DNA from: Ailanthus altissimus | Taxonomy: Eukaryota; Streptophyta; Magnoliopsida; Sapindales; Simaroubaceae | Reading direction: 5' to 3' | Length of the DNA: 64,000 bases | Assembly: GCA_946807835.1 (NCBI GenBank) | Contig: OX327686.1 | Location: 13,330,001-13,394,000, forward strand | Shown: positions 48,345 to 60,905 of the stretch, piece by piece | Layout: the number at the start of each line of letters is the position of its first letter | How positions within the stretch are numbered: position 1 is the first letter of the stretch | Translations under genes and position numbers: made by a program | The notes under the pieces: model-generated | Seen by the model: the letters and a program-made list of their open reading frames with translations, nothing else | What the model was told of the DNA's origin: nothing | The model's database searches: none

Positions 48345-49795
48345 CCCACGGGTGGGCAAATTGTGAGCGGGATGGGATTTGACCGGTCCCGTGTTTTGTC
48401 AAAACATAAAAATTTATTTGAATGGAACAAAGTTTTGTAATGAGATTTGTTTCAACCCAAACTAGAACGGACAGGTTCGAGACCGGGATAAAATTTGGGA
48501 CATAGGTTATTTTTTACCCATGTCCTTAATTTGTTTCAATTTTATATTTTAGTTAAAAAAAATTTAGTTCATTTTACTCTAAATTTATATTTTTGGTTCA
48601 AAATTTAGTTTTGAAATTTCTTTTAGACTTATTATAATTTTTATTAATAAGTTATTATTTCATTAATATAATTCTGTTTTAATTTTTAATTACGTTAACT
48701 ATCATAATTTTAATTTTAATTATATTAAATATTTTAATTTCAATTTGAATTTCATTAAATACTATAATTATAATTTCAATTTTAATTTCAATTATGTTAA
48801 ATGTTATAATCTCGATTTCAATTCTAATTTTTATTATATTAAATGTTATAACTTCAAATCGACAAATCTAATTTCAATTTCAATTACATTAAGTGTTATA
48901 ATTTTAATTCTAATTCCAATTTTAATTACGTTAAATGTTATAATTTCTATTCTAATTTTAATTTTGTTAAATGTTATAATCTAATTACAATTCTAATTTC
49001 TATTACATTAAATATTATAATTCCAAATCGACTAATCTAATTTCAATTTCAATTACGTTAAATGTTATCATTCTAGTTCTAATTTTAATTACGTTAAATA
49101 TTATAACTCTAATTGTAATTTTAATTACATTAAATGTTAAATTTTAACTTCAATTTTAATTTTAATTTCAATTTCAATTACATTAAGTGTTATAATTCTA
49201 ATTCTAATTTTAATTATGTTAAATGTTATAATTCTAATTCTAATTTTAATTTCAATTACATTAAGTGTTATAATTCTAATTTTAATTCTAATTTTAATTA
49301 CGCTAAATGCTATAATTCTAATTCTAAATTTAATTTCAGTTACATTACAATTTCAATTCCAAGTTCAATTTCAATTATGTTAAATATTATATTTTCGATT
49401 CTAATTTCAATTACATTAAATGTTATAATCCAAATCCAATTTTAATTTCAACTACGTTGAATGTTATAATTTTAATTCTAATTCTAATTTTAATTATATT
49501 AAATATTATAATTTTAAATCTAATTTCAATTACGTTAAATACTTAATTTCAAATCTAATTTAATTTGATAATTTAATTAGTCTTCAATATCAGATTGCTT
49601 AAATAAAGTCATGATTACAAATCAAGATGAAATGTTTTTAAAAAGAAAGTTTATAATTTATTAATTAACTAATAAAATTTGGGATTGGGACAAGACCTGA
49701 TTCGGGATGAAAAGTGTTCGGGACAGGACCGCGACATTTGAGTCCCTTATTTTTTGTCCCAAAAATATCCTGACCCTCTGTCCCGTCTCTTGGTA
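48345..49795. mobile_element. Possible hAT-like element around a minisatellite
   Basis: GC-richer flanks with gggtgggcaaattgtgagcg on the left and many gggac/gtccc words on both sides enclose a long AT-rich array. The flanks are partly inverted relative to each other (for example cggtcccgtgttttgtc and gggacaggaccgcgaca). The left end resembles hAT-type MITE ends, but I could not find a clear matching terminus or target duplication. Confidence 0.35.
48690..49560. repeat. AT minisatellite, about 36 bp unit
   Basis: Units of the form ttaaatgttataattctaat followed by tctaattttaattacg repeat more than 20 times with internal expansion of the ttctaa/tttcaa part. The common unit is 36 bp, a multiple of three, so reading frames stay open and give Asn/Phe/Tyr-rich ORFs (48745-48984, 49134-49445). 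These are artefacts. Confidence 0.9.
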
Positions 49796-50344
49796 CTATT
49801 TAGTTTATTTTCATGTTCATTTAAGGTAGAAACAACTCGCGGGTTCCAACTCGTCAAGCCTACTAAGTTGATGACTAGAACTGCCTACGAGTGAGATTCC
49901 GGGCAGACTCCCTATATACACGTGTAAAATGTTACACGTTCTAGTGATTTCTCAACTTTATTTTCAATATATTAATTTAATTAATATATGTTTATATATT
50001 TATTATATATTTTAAATATTTCGCTATACCAAATATATATAAGATACATATTTTTTATTATAAATACTGTTACACATACATATACCTATATATATTTAAT
50101 TGCCAACACCATCAATAACATTTATATCATAATTTCTAATTTCTAATAATTAATGCCCATGATTGTTTCATTATTGCCATATTGCCTCATCATTGAATAA
50201 AGGAACATAATTTTTCCATGACCGCCTCCTTAACTCTTTTGAATTTTGGCATTATAGTCTCCCATTAGAGTTGACCTAGATTTAAAAAGGAAACACCTCT
50301 TTTAAGTTGGATTTTGCTCCAATGAAACAACCCACAAAAATATT

Positions 50345-50355
<11 letters not shown>
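49796..50355. other. AT-rich stretch with dispersed repeat
   Basis: About 50115-50285 is the partner of the repeat at 39985-40200. The part near 49830-49920 is GC-richer (gtagaaacaactcgcgggtt) and may be a scrap of a copia LTR end. No gene is seen. Confidence 0.4.
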
Positions 50356-50377
<22 letters not shown>

Positions 50378-50378
50378 A
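50356..50378. repeat. TA microsatellite
   Basis: A run of about ten uninterrupted TA units preceded by a short tacatacatac tract. Confidence 0.9.
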
Positions 50379-50792
50379 TCAACAAGAGGGAGTAGCAGTT
50401 TAGGAAACAAGTTGTTATTTGAATAATAAGAAGGATTTGCTTTGTATTTAATATGTTAGGTTCAAAGTTTGACATACTTTTGACTAAGTAATACGTAGAA
50501 GCTAGATAAAAGAATATATGTAGAGCATAATATGGTTACTTGTTGAACATGATGAGTTCCGGTTCACGCGGGCCGTATTGGAAAATTAAATTATAGCATT
50601 GTCGCATGTACTAGATACTTCCACGTGGATAAGCATGGATAAATTTTAGAGCTATAACTTACAGAACATTATGAAGTTTTTTTGGAGTAACCATTGATCG
50701 CTTTTAAATAAAGGTTTTGCAAGCTTTTTGAAAATTTTGGCAGCTCTATAACCATAAAGTGAATATTTTGAGGAATTCATATTAATATTTTA
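50379..50792. other. Unassigned flank of copia element
   Basis: Nothing recognised before the LTR start at 50793. Confidence 0.4.
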
Positions 50793-51405
50793 TGTTAGAT
50801 ATTATAAGTGTATTTTAAATAAGTAAATATATTAAAGTATTTAAAGCAGTGGAAAGAATCAAGAAAAAAAAAAGGAAAAAATTAAGTTGTTGAAAAATAA
50901 TTTGGGTGTTGCGACGCTGTTATTTGAGCATCGCAATGCTCAAGTCGAAACCTTGAGCACCACAGCACTACATGATAAATGTCACGGCACTCGTTCGAGT
51001 TTCCAAAGTTTAACTTGTTAAGTTTTGAGTGTTATAGCGTCAATAGTCGGAGATGTAACATTTGAGAAAAGCCACAAAAATTTTCAACCATTATGGTCTT
51101 TTGAAAAAGTTTTGTCTCTTTTGAGAGACATTTCCTCTCTATATATTATAAGCACATCTCATTTAAAAGAAATACAATCTCCTTTTATTTGATTCTCTTA
51201 CTCTCTATTAATTTATTAAACTCTTCTTCAAAGTCTTACTTGTGGTCCAAGTAATTAAATTTGTGTGCAACTTTATAATTACATTGCCATTAAATCTTGA
51301 AAACTATTCTACCATTCAAACCCTTTTTGTACCTTGATTAAGATCACTATGGGGTAGAAAAAGTTTTAAGGACGGTGCATTTGTACATCATAACAAAAGA
51401 AAATA
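50793..51405 (+). mobile_element. 5' LTR of copia element A
   Basis: It starts TGTTAGATATTATAAG and includes a TATA-like ctatatatta at 51138 followed by a pyrimidine-rich leader. The copia gag begins shortly downstream. The end near 51405 (cataaca) is approximate and a primer site is not clear. GC-richer words such as gagcaccacagcac occur in its middle. Confidence 0.5.
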
Positions 51406-51479
51406 GTTGTATTCTTGACATCAACTTGTACAATAATCTTAAAATAATTTATAATATATACAACTAGTTATAACCAAAT

Positions 51480-52245
51480 CCTTATTTGAGGCTATAAAAA
51501 TTTCTTTTTTCAATGGGAAACACTACAAGAGTTGCCAAGATCGAGTATTTGACACTCTGGATGTGATTAATAAGTGGAATATCTCACACAAAGGCCAATG
51601 CTAAAAATTACAAGGAAGAATTTTTCAAATAGCATAAAGCAAATAAGGTATACAAAAATAAAATTCTACACTCTCTTTTAAATGAGTTATATGATGTTTA
51701 TTCAACATTTAAATATTCACATAAATTTTGGGTACAATTAAAGAAGAAATATGTCGTTGAAGATGTAGTGCATAAAAGTATATAATTGCTAACTTTTTAG
51801 AGTTTAAAATGTCTGAGAAAAGAGATGTGATATCTCAAATCCATAATTTTCATTTAATAATCAATAATTTAAAGAATAAGGGTATTTTTCTCCCATAGCC
51901 TTTTTGTGGCTGGTTACTTAGTTGAAAAATTACTAAATTCTTAGAAAGATTCTAAGAAAAGCAATAAGCACAAAAGAAAACATTTGACATTAGAAGATTC
52001 TATTGTGCATATTAGAATTAAAGAGAAAAATAATCAACATAAGAACAATGAGAAGGCCAAAAAAATTATTTCTAAGGCTAATTTGGTTGAGAATGATACT
52101 AATCGTAGTGAAAAGTATCAAAAATTCATAAATAAACCTTACTTTAAGAATTCAAAGCTCTCATTCAAGAAAAAAAGTAATTGTTTTATTTATAGTAATA
52201 GTGGTCATTTTGCTTATCAGTGTAAGTATTAAAAAAGAGATAAGA
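51480..52245 (+). pseudogene. gag: Copia A gag remnant
   Basis: It reads FNGKHYKSCQDRVFDTLD early, a Gag start in the D/NGxNYxxW style. Positions 51984-52232 are open and end with a zinc-knuckle relic CFIYSNSGHFAYQC, in which the second Cys of CCHC is Tyr. It is Lys/Asn-rich. Stops interrupt the first half. Confidence 0.75.
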
Positions 52246-53080
52246 AATAAAAAAATAAAACTCCTACAACCAATTTGATAGAGTGAGATGATGCGATTGT
52301 CGATGTTGTGGTTTGTCAAGTAAACATAGTTGCCAATAGTAATAAAGAGTGGATCATAGATTTTGAAACCCCAAGGCGTATATATGGTGGCAAAAATGTT
52401 TTCAATGACTACGTTCAAGCAAGAAAATGAGAAGAACAGATTTATCTTGGTGATTCTCATCTTGTACCTATAGTGGGGAAAGGGAAGGTTCTTCTTAAAC
52501 TAACTTCTAGAAAAACTCTTGTATTAAACAATGTAATACATGTTCCTAACATTAGATACAATCTCATTTTTGTATTTATGCTTGGTAAAGAAAATGTAAA
52601 AGTCTCATTTGAATGGGATAAAGTTCAAATGATGAAAAGTAGAATATTTATAAGAAATGGATATTGTTCCAATGATTTGTTCAAATTGAATGATTCAAAG
52701 TTTAAAGAAAGTACTTCTTTAGTTTATATTATTGAGTCCTTTGATACATGTCATGATAGACTAGGTCACTTAAATTATCTTTATTTGAGAAAAATGAAAA
52801 GAGTTTGTTTACTTCCTAATATGAAATTAGATCAAGTTTATAAGTGTGATATATGTGTTGAAGAAAAATCTACAAAAGAAAAGTTATAAACCAATTATTT
52901 TTAAAGAAATATACTTGCTTAGTTTAATTCAAAGTGACCTTTGTGATCTACAGGATAATATGACTAGAGGAGAAAAAATATTTTACATAACATTTATAGA
53001 TGATTTCTCAAGATATATCGAAATATATCTATTGAGGAATAAAATGAGTCATTTGACAAGTTCTTAAAGAAGTTAAAAAT

Positions 53081-54410
53081 TGGTAAGGGTTAATTAGGTC
53101 TAATATTTCTACCTTCTAAATTTAATATTTATTCGTCTAAATTAAGATTAATGGGCTTGTTATATGTTTTATTATTATTTTATAGGTTTGGAGTTAATAT
53201 GGTAAATATGGATGAAAATGTAACGATTACAAGGTAAAAATATCAAATTTACTACAATAATCATGCTACAGTTTGTGCTACAGCGCCGTGGCGCTTAAGA
53301 AGTTTCCACAAGTTGTCATTTTCCAAATTTGAGTGCTGCGACACCGGTGCAATAACTAAGATACCTCCTCAATTGTCCTATTTCGACTTAGATTCGAAGT
53401 CCCTCGACCCTAGGATTCCTAAAACCTATAAAAGCACTTTTTTCTAAGCTCAAACAAAGACTTTTTAGAGAGGCAACACTTACAGAAATAATTCACAACA
53501 TAAATCAAGAGATCAAAGTTAAGAATTCAAAATTCAAGATCAAGACTCAAGCTTTAATTCAAGAAAAGGAGAAAGAAACAACTCAATGCATCTTCTTGAT
53601 TTGTTTTTCTTCTCTTTTCTTATCATTATATTCATGTTCTTGTTGTTCTTCATAGATTGGTTTGATACTCTTGGTTTAGTGATGAGCTAAACTCATTTTA
53701 TCTAGGGTTAGACTATTTAAACTTAATATGTAGTTGAATTTTATTGACTTTCTTAGTTTATGAACTTAACATATAATCGATTTATACTATCTTGAATTTA
53801 ATACTTTCATGATACTTGATCATCTTGAATGATTGAGAAATCATAATAAACTTGATGGAGGAATTCATTTGTTTAGCCTATGATTATTTTATGCATAATC
53901 ATAGGGTAATAACTATGAGTTTTATGTAGGATAGACATATACCTAGATGATATATATGGTATAATTTAGACCTGTTTTTAATTAATTACATTCTATTTTG
54001 ATTACTATAGATATACAGGTAGTTGTTAGAATGCATAATATAGTCACTTGACCATTAATAGAGGCTTGTGACGATAATAGAGTCTATCCAATCAATTTGT
54101 GTTGAGTAATCAACTAAGAGGGTAATGAATCCAATGAAATATTATAGGATAAGTTGAGACCCTAGATTATTATTAATTAGTGGATTCATCTCTTTGTTTA
54201 TTTTTGATTAAATATTAGATTTAGTTTTATTTGATAGAACTAGGTTAATTAAATTTTAGATTTTGATTTTACTAGATAAAATTTATGTATAATTTTAGTA
54301 ATTGATTAAAGAATTATATCGTATTGTGGGAACGATAATTGAACTTAAAATCCTATATTACTTGATACGGTAGCGTACACTTGCGCTTAGCTATTATTAT
54401 ATACATAAAC
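53081..54410 (+). mobile_element. Solo Ty3/gypsy LTR in copia A integrase
   Basis: It begins TGGTAAGGG and ends near tacataaac, flanked by AAAAT at 53076-53080 and 54411-54415. Removing it and one AAAAT restores the integrase order. Its 3' half is homologous to the Athila-type LTRs (inverted at 20560 and 27503), for example agggttagactatttaaac and gatatacaggtagttgtta words, and the end cttgatacggtagcgtacac. Its 5' part differs. A TATA box lies at 53426-53434. Confidence 0.75.
53426..53434 (+). promoter_or_regulatory. Putative LTR TATA box
   Basis: ctataaaag, followed by a short leader. It is the plus-strand counterpart of cctataaaag in the related minus-strand LTRs. Confidence 0.45.
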
Positions 54411-54522
54411 AAAATCAACTTGGTAAAAAAATCAAAAGGTTAAGAATTGATCGAGGACGAGAATATGTGTCTAACTTGTTTAATTTATATTATAAGGACA
54501 ATGAAATTATCCATGAAGTTAT

Positions 54523-55577
54523 TGTTAAGGTCAGTGCTTACGTGTCATCCCTGAATGTACATATACTTGTGTATTTATACAAGTGTATATTTTTATTAAA
54601 TTGCTAATATCCATTAATATGGTACTATACAATGTAACATTACAGACATTATATGATCTGAAGGAGTTCAGATCAGATCTAAAGGAGTTTAGATAAGGGC
54701 TCATTGTTGGCCACGCTGAGAGATATAAATGCTAAATGTTAGCACAGCTAAGTGTTAGCTGGTTATAATACTTACCGAAGTTCCAAGAGTTGGAGCCTTG
54801 TCTGTAATGGGACATAGACCTAAGAATATACTAGTAATTGCATAGTTGCAAGACGTGCAATCAGGTGCCAGGAAAGGTTAATTGTGCAAGTACGTTCTCA
54901 AATAATTGTCCTTGATCTATTTTCGTCGATGCTGGTCTATCGGTGGATACTTGTAATATAGATCACCATATGTCGTACCTATAGGGTATAGATGGTTGTT
55001 CTTAACCGACCGTGAGCTTGAAGCTCGTATTGACATATGGGTATCCAGTTAGGATTAGATATGGTACAAACGCATGAGGGCCTACGATAGACACCCTATG
55101 TAAGCCATCAACGGAGGGTCCTCTCGAGTTTAGTAGTATACGTAGTCCTTTGACCTGAGTACCATGATGGGATTGTAAGTGATCCACTATATTTTGGTTC
55201 CACAGATGTCATAGACCTTTCATAGTGTGACCGCTAAGTATCGTTGGGTATGGTCCAATGCTTATGAAGTCTGGTGTGTACAGATATGGGATCCATCAGC
55301 TCGCATAGGGAGTTAGATATCCAAATGATTCGAGACTGTATCTCAGAAAGTCTTATGACCACAAGCATTAATCTCGGGAAAGACCGCTAGGGTAGAACAA
55401 TATGGTAAAGGAGTTTGCATATATTGTTCAGTGATATAAAAGTTTGGGGATATGACATGGATGAGCATATGGAAATTTGACGGCGATAATCTATATCCCC
55501 ACATATCTAGGATATCATGACGGAATGACTATATGTATACGTTGTAACCTTAACTTACGTAGTTCAACGCAGTGAAG
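54523..55577 (+). mobile_element. 5' LTR fragment of copia element B
   Basis: It starts TGTTAAGGTCAGTGCTTACG within the copia A integrase. It shares its course with 4870-5521 (inverted), with 59686-60481 and, more distantly, with 11649 and 40352. It ends abruptly near 55577 after ttcaacgc, short of the end seen in the other copies, so its 3' part and the element's gag were lost. Confidence 0.75.
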
Positions 55578-55582
55578 GATAT

Positions 55583-58377
55583 CATATGAATATTAGAAAT
55601 TGTTCATTATATTCATGTGATGTGAATGATGTTTTATTAGCTGAATGTCAGTTAATAAATTGATATGATATTGTAGTAACCAATATCCACGACTGGTAAG
55701 AATAAGTATTTATATATGTATAAATATACATATTTTATTTGTATTTTGGTGATACTTGATTTATATATTGTTATTAGTAGTGTTTGTATAGGTTAAGGTC
55801 ATACTATTAGCATTGGGTTTAATTGCAAGACTTTAGATTTATTTTACGGACCAAATTGTAATACTTTGAAAGTTTTGGGGGTAAATTCGTAAATACCAAA
55901 AATTAGCCACTTAGTATAAAAATACACTTTTAAAACCCTAATTCTCTCATTTTAGTCAAGCTACCTCTTTTAGAGAGAGAGAATAGAGAAAAAGAGGGGA
56001 GAGAAAGAGAAGAAGGAGAAGAAAAAGAAGAAGAAATTGGAATTTTGAATTTTAAGAGGTATATCACAACTATTTCTCAATTTATTGATGTTAATTATGT
56101 TAATTTCTTTAATTTTTGATTTCTGGAAATATGTATAATTGAGTATTTGATGTGTATTTCGTATGCTATTTTGAGAATTGATGATGATCTATAAGATAGC
56201 TTGATAAATCATGATGGATTGTAGAGTTTCTGATTGATAGTCTCTTGATCCAAGAATTTTATAAATTGTTGTGATTTTATTCTGGTCTTGAATTTTTGAT
56301 TATATGACATTAGACATGTTTAGGGTCATCTGAGACTTTGAATCGATTCAAAATGCCAGAAATTGAATTTTTTGTGAATTTACCAAAATGACCCTGAAAT
56401 TCTGAAAATTTCCTATGTAAACAGTATGATACAGTGAAAATTAATTTTCATCCTACTGAATGATCTTCAAAAATTATGAATTTGTCAAATATGATAATTA
56501 TATATGTATAATATGATATACTCGGAATTGAGAATTTAGATCAATGTGGTTGAAGTGTTATGATTTTCTAAACTGTATCAGCTCATTGCAGTATTTGATT
56601 AACAGATTTTTAAAGCTATGGAATAAAATAGTTTTAAAATAATTTTGGCAGTGATTTGGAAGTGAAATATTTATCATGGACTGATATATGTGTTAAGAGA
56701 AATTATGTGGTAGTTTTATAATTTTTGAGTTAGTATATGATTTTATAAAATTAGGAGATTGAATACTGTTCAGTAAGTATCTTGATCCTGTCAGGTTAGT
56801 AGTTTGGATTCGATGGTATGTATGGAATGGATTGTGTAGGAATTTTGATATAATATTCATATATAAGAAGGCTATATGAGTCAAGAATGGTATATTCTAA
56901 TTTTGGAGTAATTGGACATCATTTGATGTATTAGAAAATTTTATTAAGTGTAAGTGGTCAGAATGACAGGTTTTGAGAAACCAAATATTTAGACTAATTT
57001 GATGTGATAAATGCATTGTGTATAATTTTGTAAGCTATTTAAAGTATTTTGTGTGAATTGTGAGGCTTATGAAAGGATTAATCTCCATTGATAGGTTAAG
57101 GAGATTTAAGCCTTGTAGCTGAAAGTGTTAAGAGGTAAGTATACTAGACTTTTTACTGAAATCACAATAAACATAGTAATTGTTTTGTATGATTTTGCAA
57201 ATGGGGTTAAGAATATATTTATGTTATGTCAAAGTATATTTTGATATGAAATGTGAATATATGTTTATGAATGTGAGCATTGACATACATGTATTTTTGA
57301 AAGTGAGCTTTCAAAATAAGATGCGTTTAATAAAGAAAGCTTTTGAAGTGTAATATGTCTATGAGAAATATTTTGTGTTTTGAGGGTACTTAAACTCACT
57401 GTTAACTTAGTAGGCATTTTATATGATTTGTGGAGCCTTTATGTGTGGCCTTTCCTTCGGGATTGGTATATGTTATGTGTTCCGTATATAGGGAGGATCC
57501 TATTGGTACCTAAAGGAAGAGTGAGTCATCACATTCGTGTGGTGGCGTATTGGTGCATGTGAGAGGACTCACCGATGATCAGGGTGAGGGTTTGGCTTTT
57601 ACCTTCGGGCATGAGCATTATATATATGTAATTTAAAGGCCTCACTTGTACTATTCCTCTCATACGGTATGTCACCTACGAGTGACATTTGGCTCAATAT
57701 GTGATATGTGATATGTAAGTCCTACTAAGTAGTAGTTGAGTGATGGTATTCTTATTATGTGTTTTGAAAGAATGTGTAAGCGCTTACATGATATGTGATT
57801 TGATAAGATTATGATTTTGATTGATCACAGCATATCATACATATGCATTGTGTACATATATGTATTTGTATTTGATATATGAAAAACTAGTATGCTTACT
57901 GAGTTTTATACTCATTATAGTTTATGGTGATTTCAGGTAAATAAGGTACATGTGTGCTTAGCGGATTTGGCAAGGCTTCTGCTGTTCCTTGGGTTCCCTA
58001 AGTTGTTAGGTTGCTAAGTGTTTCATTTGGGGACACGTGGGATAAGATATTTGATTTTTCCCTATTGAATAAATACTTATGTATTATTTTATTGTGTGTG
58101 GTTGGATTTAGTTTAAGTTTCACCAAGTGTAGTAATGGATTGATTTTAAGTAAGAATTTGCAATGAATATATTCTGGGCTTCCGGTAACAAAGTTGCTAC
58201 TGGTGACGTAGTAGAGTGTTAATCTCTGAGAAAACTCTGCGTATCTCCGGTTTACTAATTGTCCCAGTCATAATTCAATTGCTATAATTCCGAAAGAAAT
58301 TAAAATGAATGTTTAAGTATTATTGAATGAATATAAGTGATGTCGTGTGTCAGATCTTTTGGGTCTGGGGCGTGACA
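55583..58377 (+). mobile_element. Chromovirus-type solo LTR, about 2.8 kb
   Basis: GATAT lies at 55578-55582 and at 58378-58382, a plausible 5 bp target duplication. The end tctggggcgtgaCA, the ttactgagttttatactcatt block near 57895 and the tttcaggtaaataagg block resemble Del/Tekay-type LTRs and the copy at 42500-45133. The left end reads CATATG rather than TG, so decay or a slightly different edge is possible. No internal domains are present. ORFs are incidental. Confidence 0.6.
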
Positions 58378-58399
58378 GATATACAATTAGAAATGTCTG

Positions 58400-59685
58400 T
58401 AGATCAGAATCTTTAGATAATACGAAACTATAGCTTATGTGTTTAGGTTATATAGGTATGAGACGCTTATCCGTCTGATTAAGGATGGTTGGATTTCTAA
58501 TCTGACCATAAAAGACTTAACTAGATTATGAATAATATATTCACGGAGATGACCAAACATACCATAATGTATATCACACCCCTTCAATTAGATAGAGGTA
58601 ATGAATACATTAACAACAAGTTTTTTGTTTATCTAAGGAAGACTGAGATTCTCACTCACTATAGTCTTTCAGGTGCTCTACAACATATTGATGTTTCAAA
58701 AATGAGGAATTGGAATTTATTAGATATGGTCCAATTGATAGTGAGTGTTAACAATTTATATCTATAAGACGTTGCTCTAAACACAGTTGCTTATTAAGTA
58801 GAGTTCCATCAGAAGCTGTTCCTTCCATTCCATATAAAATACCGATGTGAAGGAAGCTGTATCTTATATATGTTAAGATTTGGGGCTGTCCTGCTTACGT
58901 AAGTGTTACGCAGCAGGATATCTTATTTTGTAAGAGTTACTCAACAGGATAAACCAACACCTAAGAGGTACCAGTATAATTGTGTATCCTGTGAATATAA
59001 TAGGATACTAGTTCTATAATTTAGAGAAGCGAAGTGTGTTCACTTCTCGGTATATCATTATTCTAGAGGAAGAGTTTCTTATGGATCATGGGAATCATAG
59101 AATGATTGAACTTGGTGAAGTCAATCTAGAAATTAATGAACCAAGGATGAGAACTCATACTCAATTAAGCAATGGCCTTTTAGCACACTCTCCAAATGGG
59201 TTGAAAAGGATGCCTAGGTCACTTATTAGGTATGTTTAATGCCTGAATGTGAACTTGGAGTTTTCTTAGTAGAAGAAAATTATCTCTTGACCTATAGAGA
59301 GACGATGTTAGACATCGATTTGGGAAGCAGCAAAAAGCCATGAAAACAAAATTGACTATGCATCAGAATTAAGTCTTGGACTTGGTTAAGCTACCCATGG
59401 GAATTGTTCTCATTGGTTGTAAAACGTTTACAAGAGCTAGTGGGAGCCAGATGAAAGGTAAAGGCTTTTTAGGCCATATATTGGTTCTAGAAAGGTAATC
59501 CTCAATGATCTGGGATCAATATAAAGGAAACCGTTAGACCAATATTGATGCTAAAGTCAATTAGTATTTTATTGGCTCCTACAGCATATTATGACTTTGA
59601 GTTTTGGTAGATGAATGTAAAGACGACATTCCTAAATGGATATCTCAAGTAATAAATATTCATAGAACAGCCTGAAGGTTTTTTC
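58400..59685 (+). pseudogene. Copia B integrase and RT remnant
   Basis: MCLGYIGMRRLIRLIKDG near 58440 is a GAG-pre-integrase block whose His has been lost. Next comes QLDRGNEYINNKFFVYLRKT near 58578, the second catalytic Asp region of integrase. RYIIILEEEFL and the downstream linker are open at 59036-59239. An RT piece near 59560-59680 reads YYDFEFW, MNVKTTFLNGYL and EQPEGFF. It ends at 59685, where LTR sequence begins, so most of RT and all of RNase H are deleted. Confidence 0.8.
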
Positions 59686-60481
59686 TATAGGGTATAAATG
59701 GTTTTTCCTAGCCAACCGTAAGCTTGGAGCTCGTATTAACATATGGCTATCCAATTAGAACTAGATATGGGATAAACTCACGAGGGCCTCCAATAGACAC
59801 CCTATGTAAGTCGTCAACGGAGAATCCTCTTGAGTTGAGTAGTATATGTAGTCCTTTGACCTGAGTGCCACAGTCAGCTTGTAAGTGATCCACCATACTT
59901 TAGTTCCACGCATGTTACAGACCTTTCATGGTGTAGTCGCTGCGTGTCGCTGGGTATGATCTGATGCTTATGGAGTCCGATGTGTACAGATATGGGATCC
60001 ATCAGCTCCCATAGGGAGTTAGATATCTAGATGCTTCGATACTGTATCTCAGACAATCTTGTGGCCACAAGCATTAATTCCAGAAAAGAGTTTCCACCAG
60101 GGTAGAACAATATGGCAAATGAGTTTGCACCTATTGTTCAGTGAGATACAAGTTTGGGGATATGACATGGATGAGCACATGGGAATTTGACGGTGATAAT
60201 CTATATCCCCGCACATTTAGGATATCATGACAAAATGACTATACATATGCGTTGTAACCTCAACTTGCATGGTTCAACGCGCTGATTTGTATATCCGTGA
60301 CGTATGCGTGGGGCAATGTTGACGAACTCATGAAATAGTTTCATTTAACGAATCTAGCATGGACCTAGGGAGTCCCACTATATGGAGTGTACTCATTGTG
60401 CACCGGGATAGTATGTCGGATTAAATTGTTTAATCTAACTATATCCAGCACTTTTACAGGAATACATGCGTGTCTGTATTA
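59686..60481 (+). mobile_element. 3' LTR fragment of copia element B
   Basis: From tatagggtataaatgg onward it follows the LTR at 54977-55577 (for example ctatgtaagtcgtcaacgg against ctatgtaagccatcaacgg) and extends further to gcgtgtctgtattaag, matching the inverted copy near 4970. It is truncated at both ends, and at 60482 the sequence changes to an Athila-like integrase. Confidence 0.75.
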
Positions 60482-60482
60482 A

Positions 60483-60639
60483 GACAGGCATATTCCCTGA
60501 AAAATTAAGATCAAGATGGAATGGCCCTTTTATTGTGAAACATATATACTCATATGGAACAATTGACATTGAAAATCCTAAAAATGAGAATGTGTTTAAG
60601 GTAAATGGGCAAAACCTCAAGCCGTTTTTAGAAAATTAA
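60483..60639 (+). pseudogene. Athila-like integrase C-terminus
   Basis: The open frame gives [24 protein letters not shown] sequence, then [20 protein letters not shown] and LKPFLEN, ending in TAA at 60637-60639. This is the characteristic last part of Athila-type integrases. Upstream domains are cut off by the copia B LTR at 60482. The 50 visible codons contain no stop, so this element is less decayed than its neighbours. It anchors the identity of the element that contains the next features. Confidence 0.8.
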
Positions 60640-60905
60640 GCTTTTCATGAAGAATTTGTATCCCTGTCTAACCCTTATTACGAGACCAATTAATCTTTAT
60701 TTTATATATTACATATTTATATATATTTATTCTTCTTCTAACTTTTTTTTTGTTTTTACTAGCAGGTTAATTTTGTATTTTTGTCAAAATTTTATTTTGC
60801 ACCCCAGTAAAATGGCAGATAACCGTACTCCGTGACATTTTAAGTCAGTTTTGTGAGTTTCCTATAATTACTAATACCTTTTCTTCTTCTCCATTTCTAA
60901 AAAAA
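60640..60905 (+). other. Spacer after Athila-like integrase
   Basis: AT-rich with a pyrimidine tract and tttttactagcag near 60765, a possible splice acceptor. A short reading frame MADNRTP starts at 60812 and stops after seven codons. It may be the original start of the downstream Cys-rich ORF, because a frame change at the A-run 60899-60905 would link them. Unproven. Confidence 0.4.

Larger units (their letters stand above)
52246..54522 (+). pseudogene. Copia A protease and integrase, split
   Basis: The protease relic reads EWIIDFETPRRI, where DSGAT-type sequence is expected, so the active-site Ser and Gly are lost. Positions 52473-52889 stay open and carry LNNVIHVPNIRYNLI and DRLGHLNYLYLRKMKRV (GAG-pre-integrase). 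The integrase begins LIQSDLC and FIDDFSRYIEIYLLRN, with the first catalytic Asp. A solo LTR interrupts it, and after 54416 the core resumes QLGKKIKRLRIDRGREYVSN with the second Asp. It is cut again at 54523 by copia element B, and RT and RNase H are not present. Confidence 0.8.

Noticed and set aside
48019..48402. 127-codon minus-strand ORF upstream of the hypothetical gene
   Set aside because: Runs through a poly-Lys stretch made by a poly-T tract and shows no coherent motif.
48745..49445. Asn/Phe-rich proteins in the minisatellite
   Set aside because: Frames are open only because the unit is 36 bp; the sequence is simple repeat.
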